The notes beneath the pieces were generated by a model. The model worked only from the letters and a program-made list of their open reading frames with translations. It was not told the origin of the DNA and made no database searches. Below, piece by piece: positions 28,167 through 37,265 of a DNA stretch of 64,000 bases. The first letter of the stretch is position 1, and each line of letters begins with the position of its first letter. The stretch lies in contig JAGVLS010000004.1 of assembly GCA_020054205.1 (NCBI GenBank), forward strand, positions 62,001 to 126,000. Direction: 5' to 3'. Both the position numbers and the translations under genes were made by a program. The DNA comes from Candidatus Obscuribacterales bacterium. Lineage in GTDB: Bacteria; Cyanobacteriota; Vampirovibrionia; Obscuribacterales; Obscuribacteraceae.

Positions 28167-30182
28167 TTATTGATTTGAATTTATTTTACTTGCTTCGGCA
28201 AAATAATTTTGTGCCTCTGTGCTTTTGCCTGTTTGATGCAAATAATCAGCATAACTATTTAAACATTCCTTTAACAAAGGATGATTGTTTGTTTCGTATT
28301 TTCTAGTTCTGTTCAAAGCTTCTTTTAACTCAATATCTGCTTCTTTATGCCTACCTTCGTCTTTATCAAATTGACCAAGTTTAAGTAAAGCTTTTATAGT
28401 TTTTATATCATTAGCACCAAATGCTTTAGCTCTTATTTCGTATGCTTGAGCTAATAATTGATGGATAGAAGATGTATCATCTTGTTCACGTAAACATTCA
28501 GCTAATGAGATATTAAAGTCTGCTATTAAAGGATGTTCTTTTCCTAAAAGTTTTGTATATATTGATATAGCTTCTCTCAATAAAGATTCCTGGTCTTCAA
28601 ACAATTCTTGTCCATGTAAATTATGTGCTGTCAATAAAATCTCTTCTCCATAAGCCTTAGCTTGAGATTTCTGTTTGTCTAGCTCTAATTCTCCTTTGGG
28701 CAAGATAGCTAAATCTTTCAATTTGGATAATGTTTTAGCTAATATTTGTTTGGACTGTTGTTTTTTAAGTGTTTCTATTTGGCTAATTAATTTACTTTGC
28801 TGGACAAAATCATTGCATAGGGCGGCTGTATCGGCACCTAATTGTAATGTTGCAATTAATCGAGTGTTGTTGTCTTGAATTGTATTTGCTGCTTTTTTAG
28901 CTTTTGATAACATTTCCATAGCATCTGCACTGCGATTGTTTTTGTTTAACGCTTCGGCTTGTGATATATAGAATTGCCATAATGCTTTTTGATAAAGGGA
29001 ACCCCTATCATTTTCTGGTCCTTGCCATAATAATCCCAACGCTAAAATGGCTATTAATATCAGAGGAATAAAAGTAATGATAATTGTTGACGGTTGAAAT
29101 TTTTTCTTTTGATTGTGTTTTGCCTGTCCCCACTTTTCCTCTTTTATTGGATACGATTTGTTTTTTATGGTTGTAGTTTTAAAATTTTGAGCAGCGGCAA
29201 TAATGTCACCAGACAAAACCATCGTCAATGCTTCATAGACATCATTGGCTGATTGGAAACGATTTATAGTTTCTTTTTCTATGCATTTGAATACAATTGC
29301 CTCCATCCCTTGAGATATCTTTATATTTGGACTAGCATCTTTAAATGAGCTTGCTTGTTCGTATACATGTTTACGCATTGTGTCTACTGCACTATTGCCA
29401 ATGATTGGACTTTGTCCTGTTAAAGTCTCGTACATTAGACAACCTAACGAATATATATCAGAACGTATATCGAGTTTTTCGCCTAAGCACTGTTCTGGGC
29501 TCATATAAAGCGGACTGCCAAATACTTCGCCTGATTGTGTTAATTGTTGTTTTTGTTTTCCATCTGGATTTATAACTTTAGCTATACCAAAATCTACAAT
29601 TTTAACTGTATCTTTATTTGTATCCTCCGATAATAAAACTATATTGCTGGGTTTTAGATCGCGATGGATTATGCCCTTGCTGTGGGCATGATCTAGAGCA
29701 CTGCATATTTGTTGGAATATAATAATTGCTCTTTCTTCTTTAATGTATCCATCTCTTTCAATGGCTTTCTCTAGCGATTCACCTTCCAGATAATCCATTA
29801 CTATGTATGCTTGGCCAAATCCTGTTACACCAAAATCATATATTGTAATAATATTTGGATGCGATAAAGAGCTAGCTGATTGAGCTTCTTTTTGAAATCG
29901 CTGAAAAGTAAGAGCATCAGACAATAAATGATTGTGTAATACTTTAATAGCGACTAGCCTATCCATGAGTGTATGTTTAGCCTTATAAACAATACTCATG
30001 CCGCCACGGCCAATAATAGAAAGCATTTTGTAACGTTCAGCAAAGACAGTACCAATTAGTTGATCTTGTTGAACAATTACCAATTGTCCGCCATCTTCAG
30101 GACAAAACTCAAAATCGGCTGAAAATTTCTTGTGGCAATTTGCACAAATTTTTTCTTTTGGTTTTTCTTCTTCGTTTACCAT
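28167..30182 (-). CDS. Zinc-ribbon Ser/Thr protein kinase with TPR sensor
   Basis: The N-terminus is a zinc ribbon (I-C-A-N-C...F-C-P-E-D-G, where the second pair is C-x-x-D-G). A complete PknB-type kinase follows: G-R-G-G-M-S-I-V-Y, V-A-I-K-V-L, H-R-D-L-K-P-S-N, D-F-G-I-A, and S-P-L-Y-M-S-P-E-Q. One membrane helix lies near residue 375 and the C-terminal 270 residues are TPR-like helices. The kinase is cytosolic; the TPR domain is likely outside. This zinc-ribbon/kinase/TPR plan resembles that of Vampirovibrionia genomes. Ten bases separate it from the convergent TolC-like gene. Confidence 0.9.
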   Translation of the reverse strand: MVNEEEKPKEKICANCHKKFSADFEFCPEDGGQLVIVQQDQLIGTVFAERYKMLSIIGRGGMSIVYKAKHTLMDRLVAIKVLHNHLLSDALTFQRFQKEAQSASSLSHPNIITIYDFGVTGFGQAYIVMDYLEGESLEKAIERDGYIKEERAIIIFQQICSALDHAHSKGIIHRDLKPSNIVLLSEDTNKDTVKIVDFGIAKVINPDGKQKQQLTQSGEVFGSPLYMSPEQCLGEKLDIRSDIYSLGCLMYETLTGQSPIIGNSAVDTMRKHVYEQASSFKDASPNIKISQGMEAIVFKCIEKETINRFQSANDVYEALTMVLSGDIIAAAQNFKTTTIKNKSYPIKEEKWGQAKHNQKKKFQPSTIIITFIPLILIAILALGLLWQGPENDRGSLYQKALWQFYISQAEALNKNNRSADAMEMLSKAKKAANTIQDNNTRLIATLQLGADTAALCNDFVQQSKLISQIETLKKQQSKQILAKTLSKLKDLAILPKGELELDKQKSQAKAYGEEILLTAHNLHGQELFEDQESLLREAISIYTKLLGKEHPLIADFNISLAECLREQDDTSSIHQLLAQAYEIRAKAFGANDIKTIKALLKLGQFDKDEGRHKEADIELKEALNRTRKYETNNHPLLKECLNSYADYLHQTGKSTEAQNYFAEASKINSNQ

Positions 30183-30202
30183 TTTATATGATGGTAATGC
30201 AA

Positions 30203-30643
30203 TTAAATCTCATCGCCAAGACTGAAAGATTCTTTGCTAAAAGCAGGTTCAACCCAGCTATTTTTTACGCTCATCAAAAATCCTTCTGTGGTTCCACTTA
30301 AAACACCAGCTGGTATACCAAGTACACTGCCGGCAGCAAGCAATGCCCAGTTATCAGTATCGCCAACCAAATCACGAGTAGCCACTATAGATTCTTTGTA
30401 AGACATACGTGCCATAGCTATTGGTGCACCTACTACAATACCAACGAAAAACGCTCCAATATTGCGTGCAGCTTTTCCGGCTGTCGAATCACTACTTGAA
30501 CTTGATTTTGCTGCATCTGATTTAGCAGATATAGTTTCTTTTGAATCTGAGTTTAAATTGGTTTTTTGTGCAAAGACAATGGAAGTGCATGAAAGCGAAA
30601 TAGTTAAAGCTATTAATAGAGCGGTAAGTTTTTTGTTCATCAC
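30203..30643 (-). CDS. Secreted or membrane protein with Gly-zipper segments (146 aa)
   Basis: A signal peptide (cleavage after SIVFA) is followed by a Lys/Ser/Asp-rich linker and two hydrophobic segments rich in small residues (IGAFFVGIVVGAPIAMA and WALLAAGSVLGIPAGVLSG). Such Gly-zipper helices occur in membrane-inserting or envelope-stress proteins. No family is recognised. Its start is 21 bases upstream of the kinase gene's end on the same strand direction, so it probably is transcribed separately, with a divergent partner at 30800. Confidence 0.6.
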   Translation of the reverse strand: MMNKKLTALLIALTISLSCTSIVFAQKTNLNSDSKETISAKSDAAKSSSSSDSTAGKAARNIGAFFVGIVVGAPIAMARMSYKESIVATRDLVGDTDNWALLAAGSVLGIPAGVLSGTTEGFLMSVKNSWVEPAFSKESFSLGDEI

Positions 30644-30702
30644 AATATCCTTGAAATAAATGAATAATGAAAACCCAATTAAACTTCAGCTATTATCCCC
30701 TA

Positions 30703-30764
30703 GTGACAACCGTTAAATAAATGTACAAGCACGAACAATCCCCCCTAAACTTATTGGTTGTCAC
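30703..30764. promoter_or_regulatory. Spaced 9-bp inverted repeat between divergent genes
   Basis: GTGACAACC at 30703-30711 and its exact reverse complement GGTTGTCAC at 30756-30764 lie 44 bases apart, in the 156-base gap between divergent genes. The centre-to-centre distance is about five helical turns, so it fits a looped pair of half-operators better than a terminator. Confidence 0.35.
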
Positions 30765-30799
30765 GTAGATGCTTTAGGCAATAGCTATTAAGGATAATT

Positions 30800-31330
30800 A
30801 TGATTACTAAATTTGTTTGGTCACTTAAATTAGCCATTGCCTTATCTATATGTATTTTGATTTTGGCAGCGAATGCAAACAGCATATTAATGCATGCCTA
30901 CAAAGCTAGTTATGATGAATTCTCAACATTAGGAGGACACATTACCCGTACTTATATATATGATGGACATGGGCATGGGCGGGTGGAAACAATTAATGAG
31001 AAAGGTAAACGATCTATTGGAATTATTGATGCAACAAATAAGACTATAGCTCTTATTACTGATAGTTCCAAAATACCTATTACCATTCCTTTGACAGATG
31101 AGGACTTTTTAGATTTTGCTCAAAATAATCAAGCAATGAAAAGCAAAACGAAAGATTTAGGTGTGAAAAAAATTGATGGACATCTATGTACGGGCACAGA
31201 ATACAACTTACATCCTGGTGTCACACAAGAAATTTGGATTGGCAATGATATTGGTATACGTGTATATTCAGTTGTAAGAGGTGGGGCAATGGGTAAGGTT
31301 GTTTCTCATTTGAAATCATATTCCAATTAA
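30800..31330 (+). CDS. Small exported protein, DUF4412-like (176 aa)
   Basis: The N-terminal 27 residues are a signal peptide (AIALSICILILAANANS). The rest forms short beta-strands: I-T-R-T-Y-I-Y-D-G-H-G-H-G-R-V-E-T, then a Lys/Thr-rich stretch, then G-V-K-K-I-D-G-H-L-C-T-G-T-E-Y and Q-E-I-W-I-G-N-D-I-G-I-R-V-Y. The last block resembles the outer-membrane lipoprotein-sorting (LolA/LolB-like) and DUF4412 folds, where W-I-x-x-x-x-G-I-x-V recurs. No lipobox is present. The gene is followed by another exported protein gene after 29 bases. Confidence 0.55.
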   Translation: MITKFVWSLKLAIALSICILILAANANSILMHAYKASYDEFSTLGGHITRTYIYDGHGHGRVETINEKGKRSIGIIDATNKTIALITDSSKIPITIPLTDEDFLDFAQNNQAMKSKTKDLGVKKIDGHLCTGTEYNLHPGVTQEIWIGNDIGIRVYSVVRGGAMGKVVSHLKSYSN

Positions 31331-31359
31331 TTATTTGGCTAATTATTTAGGAGAAACTT

Positions 31360-31962
31360 ATGCAACGGCAAATATTTTTCTTTAGTTTGGTTTTAAATTA
31401 TTTGTTCTTATGCGCTTTACCGGCTCAGGCTCAGTTATTACAAGGTGGAATTGAGCGCAATGAAATGATCCCTAAAGTGAATTTACAATCAATGATGCCC
31501 AAAGTAGATACTAGCGATTTTAAACCAAAATGCTTGTGTATAAATCCAGATACGGTACAAAAACTAAGTTTTGCTGGACATGAAAAAATTGTAGATGGGG
31601 GGCTTTGGCTGTTAGATTTTGGTTCTAGAGCCGATCTGGCAGATCAAGCTCTTCATACTATTAAACACTATCGATTTACAGAATTGTGTAATGTTGATGT
31701 TATGCAATTCTTTCTAAGTGAAGGCAAATCACCGATAGGTCCTATGAGCGGTGAAGATGCTATTTATTTTGACAACAGTAAAATTAAAGCAGAGAAAATA
31801 AATGGTAATTGGAAGATAACTGAAGGTGATCATTGGATGTTAGATTTTGCTCAAGATGAGCAAGCAGCTCAAGATGCAGCTAATATTATTCGTTATTATG
31901 GATTTGCATATGAATGTTTTATTGGGCGTCCTCACGCACCAATGATGTATTTTAGAAAATAA
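31360..31962 (+). CDS. Exported protein with an internal duplication (200 aa)
   Basis: A signal peptide ends near PAQAQ. Two copies of a 60-residue unit follow: K-I-V-D-G-G-L-W-L-L-D-F-G-S...A-L-H-T-I-K-H-Y-R-F and K-I-T-E-G-D-H-W-M-L-D-F-A-Q...A-A-N-I-I-R-Y-Y-G-F, each ending in a Cys and a short M-x-x-F strand (MQFF, MMYF). The repeats suggest a small carbohydrate- or ligand-binding domain. AGGAGAAACTT gives a strong ribosome-binding site. It probably forms a small operon with 30800-31330. No assigned family. Confidence 0.6.
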   Translation: MQRQIFFFSLVLNYLFLCALPAQAQLLQGGIERNEMIPKVNLQSMMPKVDTSDFKPKCLCINPDTVQKLSFAGHEKIVDGGLWLLDFGSRADLADQALHTIKHYRFTELCNVDVMQFFLSEGKSPIGPMSGEDAIYFDNSKIKAEKINGNWKITEGDHWMLDFAQDEQAAQDAANIIRYYGFAYECFIGRPHAPMMYFRK

Positions 31963-31963
31963 T

Positions 31964-33997
31964 TTATTCTTTGCTTGCAACAAAAGTATTTGTCATAGTT
32001 GCTAATAATCTTTGATGAGCAATTTGAATTAAAGAATGAGTAGAGTCGCCATCAATAGGAAAAGTAGCAAGACCGGTACTAAAGCTTGCAGAAAGTGTTT
32101 TTCCGTCGCTACCTGGAAAGGCAATGGTTTTAAATTCTTGCAAGAATGAATCTAAAGCAGCACTGATTTGTTGTTTACTTACACCGTGAAAAGCAATAAT
32201 AAATTCTTCTTGTGACCATCTACCTTTAAGATCAGCAGCTCGAAAGCGATTATTTATAAGTTTGCCTAAAGTTGCAAGTATCGCATCTGATGTAGTCGGA
32301 CCACAAGATTGATGAATTTCTTTGAAATCATTTATAGCTAGAACCCCAATGGTGACAGGGAAAGTTTGTCTTTTGGCACCAGCTAACATTATAGAAAGCT
32401 GTTCAATAAAAGCATGTTTTAGCCAAAGTCCTGTAACGCTATCTTTATTTGCTCTTTCTTTTAATAGCTGTGTGCGCTCGACACGCAATCTTACTCGTGC
32501 TATTAACTCCTCATCTGCAAAAGGTTTAGGTAAATAATCATCTCCACCACATCTAAATGCTGCCACACGTGTTTCTAAATTTGTTTGTGAAGTGAGAAAT
32601 ATGATGGGCAATTGTTGCCATGAAGACATAGTGCGTAGCATACGGCATATATCAAATCCACTAATTGTTGGCATGACCAGATCAAGCAATAGTAAATCTG
32701 GTTCGATTTCATTTAGTGAATCTACTAGTTTTAAAGGATCGCAAAGTGTAAATGTTTGCATGCCAGCGTTTCTTAATACTGAAGACACACGTTTTACAAA
32801 ATACTCATCATCATCAAGTACAAGAACGCGTGGTTGTTCTAATTTTCTTAATGCTGCCATCTGTTTTATACTATGCTCCAATTTAGCCTTGCTGACTGGT
32901 TTTTTGATGTATAAAGTATAGGGTAATTGAACTTTTTCGCTATTAATAAAGGTATTGTCGCTGGCAGAAACAAAAGCAACCGGTAAATTTTCTAACCCAG
33001 CAAATGTGCGCATTTTTTTGGCAAACTGTAAATGTCTTTGCTCTCCAATATTTTCTAGATCAACATTTACAAAAGCTGCTTCAACTAAATTATCTTGAAC
33101 TTGAGAAAGTGCTTGCTCGGGAGTTTTTGTTACTAATACATCTATAAGTCTTTGTTTGCACCATTCTTCAACTGATTGTATAAAACTATCGTCATTATCA
33201 ACAACAAGTATTCTAGATAAAGAAATATTGCTGGTGACATCTATAGGCATCGGCTCATTTATGGTGGCAATTTCTGGCTTCTTATCTATTAATGCTTTAG
33301 CTTCAAACATTGCCGATTCAATTGTTGCCCATGTTTCTGGAGGCTTTAATGCTTTACCTTTAGATAATTCAGTTAAACCATCTTCAATTTGGCCCATAGC
33401 TTGACCCAATTTATCGAAGCCAAATGATCCAGCCGTACCTCTTAATTTATGAGCACATAATCTAGCTTCAGCAAGAAAGGCAGATTGATGTGGATTTTTT
33501 CTAGCCTCAGCTAAAGTTTGGGACAATTGTGAAAGCTTTTCTGGTAATTGTTGAATATACTCAGCTGCCAATCCATCTAAAACACTATGTAAATTGTCAT
33601 CAACTGGGGTACTTTCTGACTTTATGTTGAGCCTTTGTAATTCACTATCTATTTGTTCGCCAAAAACAGTAGGAATAACTGGTTTATGAATAACAAGCCC
33701 AACACCTAAATTGTCGGTTAATACTTTATATGATTCTGCATCGCGCCAAAATGCTGATACAAATATGATTCTTGCATTATTGCCGATTGTCCGTAAATCT
33801 CTAATAAACTGAATACCATCAGTATCAGGTAAAAGTCCGTCAACAACAATCAAATCAAGAGTAGTGTTGCCGATAATGGACATTGCTTGATTGCCAGTGG
33901 CTGCTTCAATCAAGCGTATGTCCTTGGCTTTCAAGATTGGACGAACTAGATTGCGAAACTGAGGATCATCATCTAGAAGTAAAACTGTGTAACTCAT
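31964..33997 (-). CDS. Hybrid response regulator: REC-HPT-REC-REC-degenerate GGDEF
   Basis: Domains in order: REC1 (phosphoacceptor Asp53), HPT (His183 in C-A-H-K-L-R-G-T-A-G), REC2 (likely Asp313), REC3 (Asp439 in L-L-L-L-D-L-V-M-P), and a GGDEF-fold domain from about residue 513. The signature loop of the last reads W-S-Q-E-E-F (595-599) rather than G-G-D-E-F, and the second Gly is a Gln, so diguanylate cyclase activity is unlikely. The chain can carry a phosphate through several acceptors inside one protein. It ends 1 base after the convergent exported-protein gene. Confidence 0.88.
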   Translation of the reverse strand: MSYTVLLLDDDPQFRNLVRPILKAKDIRLIEAATGNQAMSIIGNTTLDLIVVDGLLPDTDGIQFIRDLRTIGNNARIIFVSAFWRDAESYKVLTDNLGVGLVIHKPVIPTVFGEQIDSELQRLNIKSESTPVDDNLHSVLDGLAAEYIQQLPEKLSQLSQTLAEARKNPHQSAFLAEARLCAHKLRGTAGSFGFDKLGQAMGQIEDGLTELSKGKALKPPETWATIESAMFEAKALIDKKPEIATINEPMPIDVTSNISLSRILVVDNDDSFIQSVEEWCKQRLIDVLVTKTPEQALSQVQDNLVEAAFVNVDLENIGEQRHLQFAKKMRTFAGLENLPVAFVSASDNTFINSEKVQLPYTLYIKKPVSKAKLEHSIKQMAALRKLEQPRVLVLDDDEYFVKRVSSVLRNAGMQTFTLCDPLKLVDSLNEIEPDLLLLDLVMPTISGFDICRMLRTMSSWQQLPIIFLTSQTNLETRVAAFRCGGDDYLPKPFADEELIARVRLRVERTQLLKERANKDSVTGLWLKHAFIEQLSIMLAGAKRQTFPVTIGVLAINDFKEIHQSCGPTTSDAILATLGKLINNRFRAADLKGRWSQEEFIIAFHGVSKQQISAALDSFLQEFKTIAFPGSDGKTLSASFSTGLATFPIDGDSTHSLIQIAHQRLLATMTNTFVASKE

Positions 33998-34069
33998 AAA
34001 TAGTGTAAGAAGTATAAGCCTTTCTACTTAGGACCAACAATATCTATTTTTGCTCTTATTTATTGTGAG

Positions 34070-34327
34070 TCAAGCAATTTTTGCTGCTTTTTTCTTTAAT
34101 TCAGCAACTATATCTTGTTGACCCAGTAGATAACCGCGACGTGCTTGATCATCGGCATAATTGACAATTGATTCTGTCAACTGATTGAGAATTGATAGCG
34201 GAATAAATTCGCTAATTTGATTGAGGTATTGCTCAACAGCTATCCATTCGTTGGTATTTAGCGGAATAGCGTCATCAAGACGAGATGTAACGGTGTAGTT
34301 CTCAAGTTTTTCGAATGTGTTTTTCAT
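34070..34327 (-). CDS. Small protein of unknown function (85 aa)
   Basis: An alpha-helical protein with no signal peptide, with N-E-W-I-A-V-E-Q-Y-L-N-Q-I and S-I-L-N-Q-L-T-E-S-I-V-N-Y-A-D-D as likely amphipathic helices and a basic tail. It lies between the response regulator and the CCA-adding enzyme gene on the same strand. No family recognised. Confidence 0.5.
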   Translation of the reverse strand: MKNTFEKLENYTVTSRLDDAIPLNTNEWIAVEQYLNQISEFIPLSILNQLTESIVNYADDQARRGYLLGQQDIVAELKKKAAKIA

Positions 34328-34460
34328 TGGGTTAAAGCCTTAAAGAGAATTGTTTGAGCTGTTGGCTAATAAAAACGATAGATGCCCTTTACTTTGACTT
34401 TATTCCCGTGAAATAGGTCTTTAACACATAAAATTAGTTTTCAACGCAGTTTTTCTATCT

Positions 34461-35903
34461 TTAATGCTGTTGTTTATATCTCTTCTGTACAAATTCGATA
34501 GCTTCTTGCCTGTTGGTAACTTCTTGTAAATCTTGGGCTTCTATTAATTCGGTGAGAATTTCGCCAATCTTAGGACCAGCTTTAATACCCAGTATGCTCA
34601 TGACATCATCGCCGGTGAGAAATTGTGGTTTTGGCTCGATCTCTTTTATATAGACGTAAAATCCAGCCAAAAGTTCATGTAGTTTTTCTTTGGTTTGACT
34701 TCTATCTTTTTGTAAATCTGGTCCATTTGTAGCTTCAAAATCTGCTAGTGATAACCAAATTAGCTCAGGCGTTTCATGCCCCATTGAGCGATAAAATCTA
34801 TTAACGGCTCTATCAGTTGGTGGACCTTGATGGAATAAATGTCCAGGTCTTAAATGCCAGCGTACAAGTTTAGTTATGAAACGTTCAACTATTTTTGGAA
34901 ATTTCAAACGATGTGCTAATTTTTCAGCCATCACAGCACCAATTTTGTCATGGGCTATAAAAGTATGTTTGCCTTCATCTGTTATTTGCCAGGTGCTAGG
35001 TTTACCTATGTCATGAATTAAAGCAGCAATTTTTAACGCTGCTCGACGATCAATTTCATGAGATAGTGGTATTTTTGCATTTTTAACTACCCAATTAGGT
35101 AATGCGTTTTCTATTATTTCAATTTGATGTGCTGTCTCTATTGAATGATCAAATAAAGGTAAATGGTGATAAGCGTTCGGTGGCACTTTATGCAAGTCAA
35201 TAAATTCAGGAAAGATAGTCTCTAAAAGCCCAGTACTAGCCATCTTAGATATAGTCTTGCCAAATGAATTTGTTTTGGCAATAGCAAAAATTTCGTAATT
35301 AATTCTCTCCATTGCTACATTTGATAATAGTTTTTGATGCTTAGTAATAAAAGCTAAAGTTTGACTATCAATTGAAAAATTTAAAGCTGCCATAAAACGA
35401 AAAGCACGAATCAAACGCAAAGGATCTTCAACAAAAGATTTTTCGCTTACGCATCTTATTACACGAGCTTCAATATCACTTAGTCCATTTGTTGGATCAA
35501 TAATTTTGTTTGGTTGATCTAAATCATAGGCTAGAGCGTTCATTGTAAAATCTCTTCTCAGCAAATCTTCATCAATAGATTTGCCAACGCACAAGGCAAA
35601 ATCTATTATGTTTTTTGATGGTAAAATAATGCGTGCTGTGTCATTTTTTTCATCAAGTAAAACAAAATGACCATTTAAATGGTCAGCTACTTGTTTGGCT
35701 AATTCAATAGCCGAGATATCGCCTAAAACAGCAAAATCATAATCTTTAGTAGCTTTGATTTGTCCTAAATATGCATCTCTGACAGTACCACCAACAAGAT
35801 AAATATTTGTATTTTGTTTTTTTGCAATTTTATTTATTTGATCAATATCTGGCTGCTTAAGTAAATCATTTAAGGCCTGATAAATTGAAGATTGAGAATT
35901 CAT
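34461..35903 (-). CDS. tRNA CCA-adding-type nucleotidyltransferase with HD domain
   Basis: The class II polyA-polymerase/CCA head is clear: Y-L-V-G-G-T-V-R-D, the catalytic K-D-Y-D-F-A-V-L, R-R-D-F-T-M-N-A-L-A-Y, and D-P-x-R-L-I-R-A-F-R-F. After the neck and body comes an HD domain with the A-L-I-H-D-I-G-K motif (about residue 280), as in bacterial CCA-adding enzymes of the HD subtype. It adds or repairs the 3' CCA of tRNA. Whether it adds all three bases or only CC or A cannot be told from the motifs. It is 3 bases after the AglD-type gene and probably co-transcribed with it. Confidence 0.88.
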   Translation of the reverse strand: MNSQSSIYQALNDLLKQPDIDQINKIAKKQNTNIYLVGGTVRDAYLGQIKATKDYDFAVLGDISAIELAKQVADHLNGHFVLLDEKNDTARIILPSKNIIDFALCVGKSIDEDLLRRDFTMNALAYDLDQPNKIIDPTNGLSDIEARVIRCVSEKSFVEDPLRLIRAFRFMAALNFSIDSQTLAFITKHQKLLSNVAMERINYEIFAIAKTNSFGKTISKMASTGLLETIFPEFIDLHKVPPNAYHHLPLFDHSIETAHQIEIIENALPNWVVKNAKIPLSHEIDRRAALKIAALIHDIGKPSTWQITDEGKHTFIAHDKIGAVMAEKLAHRLKFPKIVERFITKLVRWHLRPGHLFHQGPPTDRAVNRFYRSMGHETPELIWLSLADFEATNGPDLQKDRSQTKEKLHELLAGFYVYIKEIEPKPQFLTGDDVMSILGIKAGPKIGEILTELIEAQDLQEVTNRQEAIEFVQKRYKQQH

Positions 35904-35906
35904 AAT

Positions 35907-37001
35907 TTAAGTATTGAGAGCGTCTGGATCCGCTTCTTTAGGCGGGGGTTTCATATGACTGGCAAGATATACAATCCCACCAACTAAACTTGAAAATGTA
36001 GTAAGTCCAAACCACATGAGAGCATAAGTAATAGCATGTGAGCGATCAACATTTACAAGCATCAAGAAATAAGTGTAAGCCCATTCGCGAATGCCTATGC
36101 CATTAAAGCTTGGAGTAATGAAACCTAATACTGCAACTGCTGGATAAAAAACAAAATAATACCAAAGCGGAATTTGATTTAAACCAAGTGCTAGCCCTAC
36201 TCCTATGTGACACATCACCATTAATAATTGGCTGAATAATGACCAGAATAATGACATAACAATTATTGACTTATCTTGCCAAAATATATTTGCTTTTGAT
36301 TCATTGAATTGGCGTGAAATCCAATTAGTCTTGCCTAGTATGAGCTGAGATAATACAGGCATAAAAGGTACAACAACAAATACAGCAAATGTGCCTAAAA
36401 ATATAGGGATTTTAAGCTGTAATGGAAGTGACCGAGCGTCCGGGCTTAATAAAATACCAAGTGTTGCTGTAATAAATAAAACAGCAATTCCACTTGCTCT
36501 ATCAGCTAAAACTGAATAAAAAGCATCTTTATAATTTTTAGTGTCTTTTGATAAATAATAACAACGGCTAAAGTCGCCACCAACAGTTGATGGCAAAAAC
36601 AAATTAAAGAAAAGCCCAACAAAACAATATTTTGTTAATTCCCAAATATTTTTATGGAAGCCAACTGCCTTTGCTAATAATTTCCAACGTACTGCTGTAA
36701 TTACCACAGTTGTCAGAAACAACAAGGTTGTAATGAGAAGTATTAAACGATTAGCATTTAATGCGGCTTGCCAAGACTTAGACAAATCTACTTTGCCAAA
36801 AATAAATAAACTGCCAAACATTATTAAGCTAAAGAGGACTTTAAGCTTAATTTTGGTAGCTTTCGACATTTTCTGCCTCAGGCTTTTGGCTTGTCTAAGT
36901 GTGTTCATGCTAAAAGCCTTTATTTGCTCCTCATCAAAGCCCGGCCTTTTATTGGCAATCTTAAATGCAACTGATTTTTCTTCGGTTGTTTGTTGTCCCA
37001 T
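35907..37001 (-). CDS. Lysylphosphatidylglycerol-synthase/AglD-type membrane protein
   Basis: Eight or so membrane helices follow a charged cytosolic head, with the family blocks R-W-K-L-L-A-K-A-V-G, F-V-G-L-F-F-N-L-F-L-P-S-T-V-G-G-D-F-S-R, and Y-S-V-L-A-D-R-A-S-G-I. This is the UPF0104/LPG_synthase_TM domain without the C-terminal tRNA-dependent transferase, so it more likely acts as a flippase than a lysyl transferase. The frame is open to TTG 37049, with no good ribosome-binding site at either start; ATG 37001 is preferred. Coupled with the CCA gene behind it by a 3-base gap. Confidence 0.82.
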   Translation of the reverse strand: MGQQTTEEKSVAFKIANKRPGFDEEQIKAFSMNTLRQAKSLRQKMSKATKIKLKVLFSLIMFGSLFIFGKVDLSKSWQAALNANRLILLITTLLFLTTVVITAVRWKLLAKAVGFHKNIWELTKYCFVGLFFNLFLPSTVGGDFSRCYYLSKDTKNYKDAFYSVLADRASGIAVLFITATLGILLSPDARSLPLQLKIPIFLGTFAVFVVVPFMPVLSQLILGKTNWISRQFNESKANIFWQDKSIIVMSLFWSLFSQLLMVMCHIGVGLALGLNQIPLWYYFVFYPAVAVLGFITPSFNGIGIREWAYTYFLMLVNVDRSHAITYALMWFGLTTFSSLVGGIVYLASHMKPPPKEADPDALNT

Positions 37002-37265
37002 GGCACTTTTTATATTGTCCAATCTATCTTTTATTATTGTGACAAACAATGTACCAGTTATTCGAGACTTAACTTTTATTTCTTGTGCTAAGTTAAATAA
37101 TAGATACAGGTTATAAAACTTATGTATTTAAGCAAAAAATTTGCCTATAAGTGCTTCTTTGTCGGGTAAATAAAGGATAGAATTAATTATCTTGAAACTA
37201 GCTATAAATTTTTAGGCAATTTCGTCAATTAATTGTAGTCATATCGTTGTAGGGGTAACACATTA

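Noticed and set aside
36733..37116. Open plus-strand frame overlapping the AglD-type gene
   Set aside because: It runs antisense through a clear membrane protein and has no motif or ribosome-binding site.
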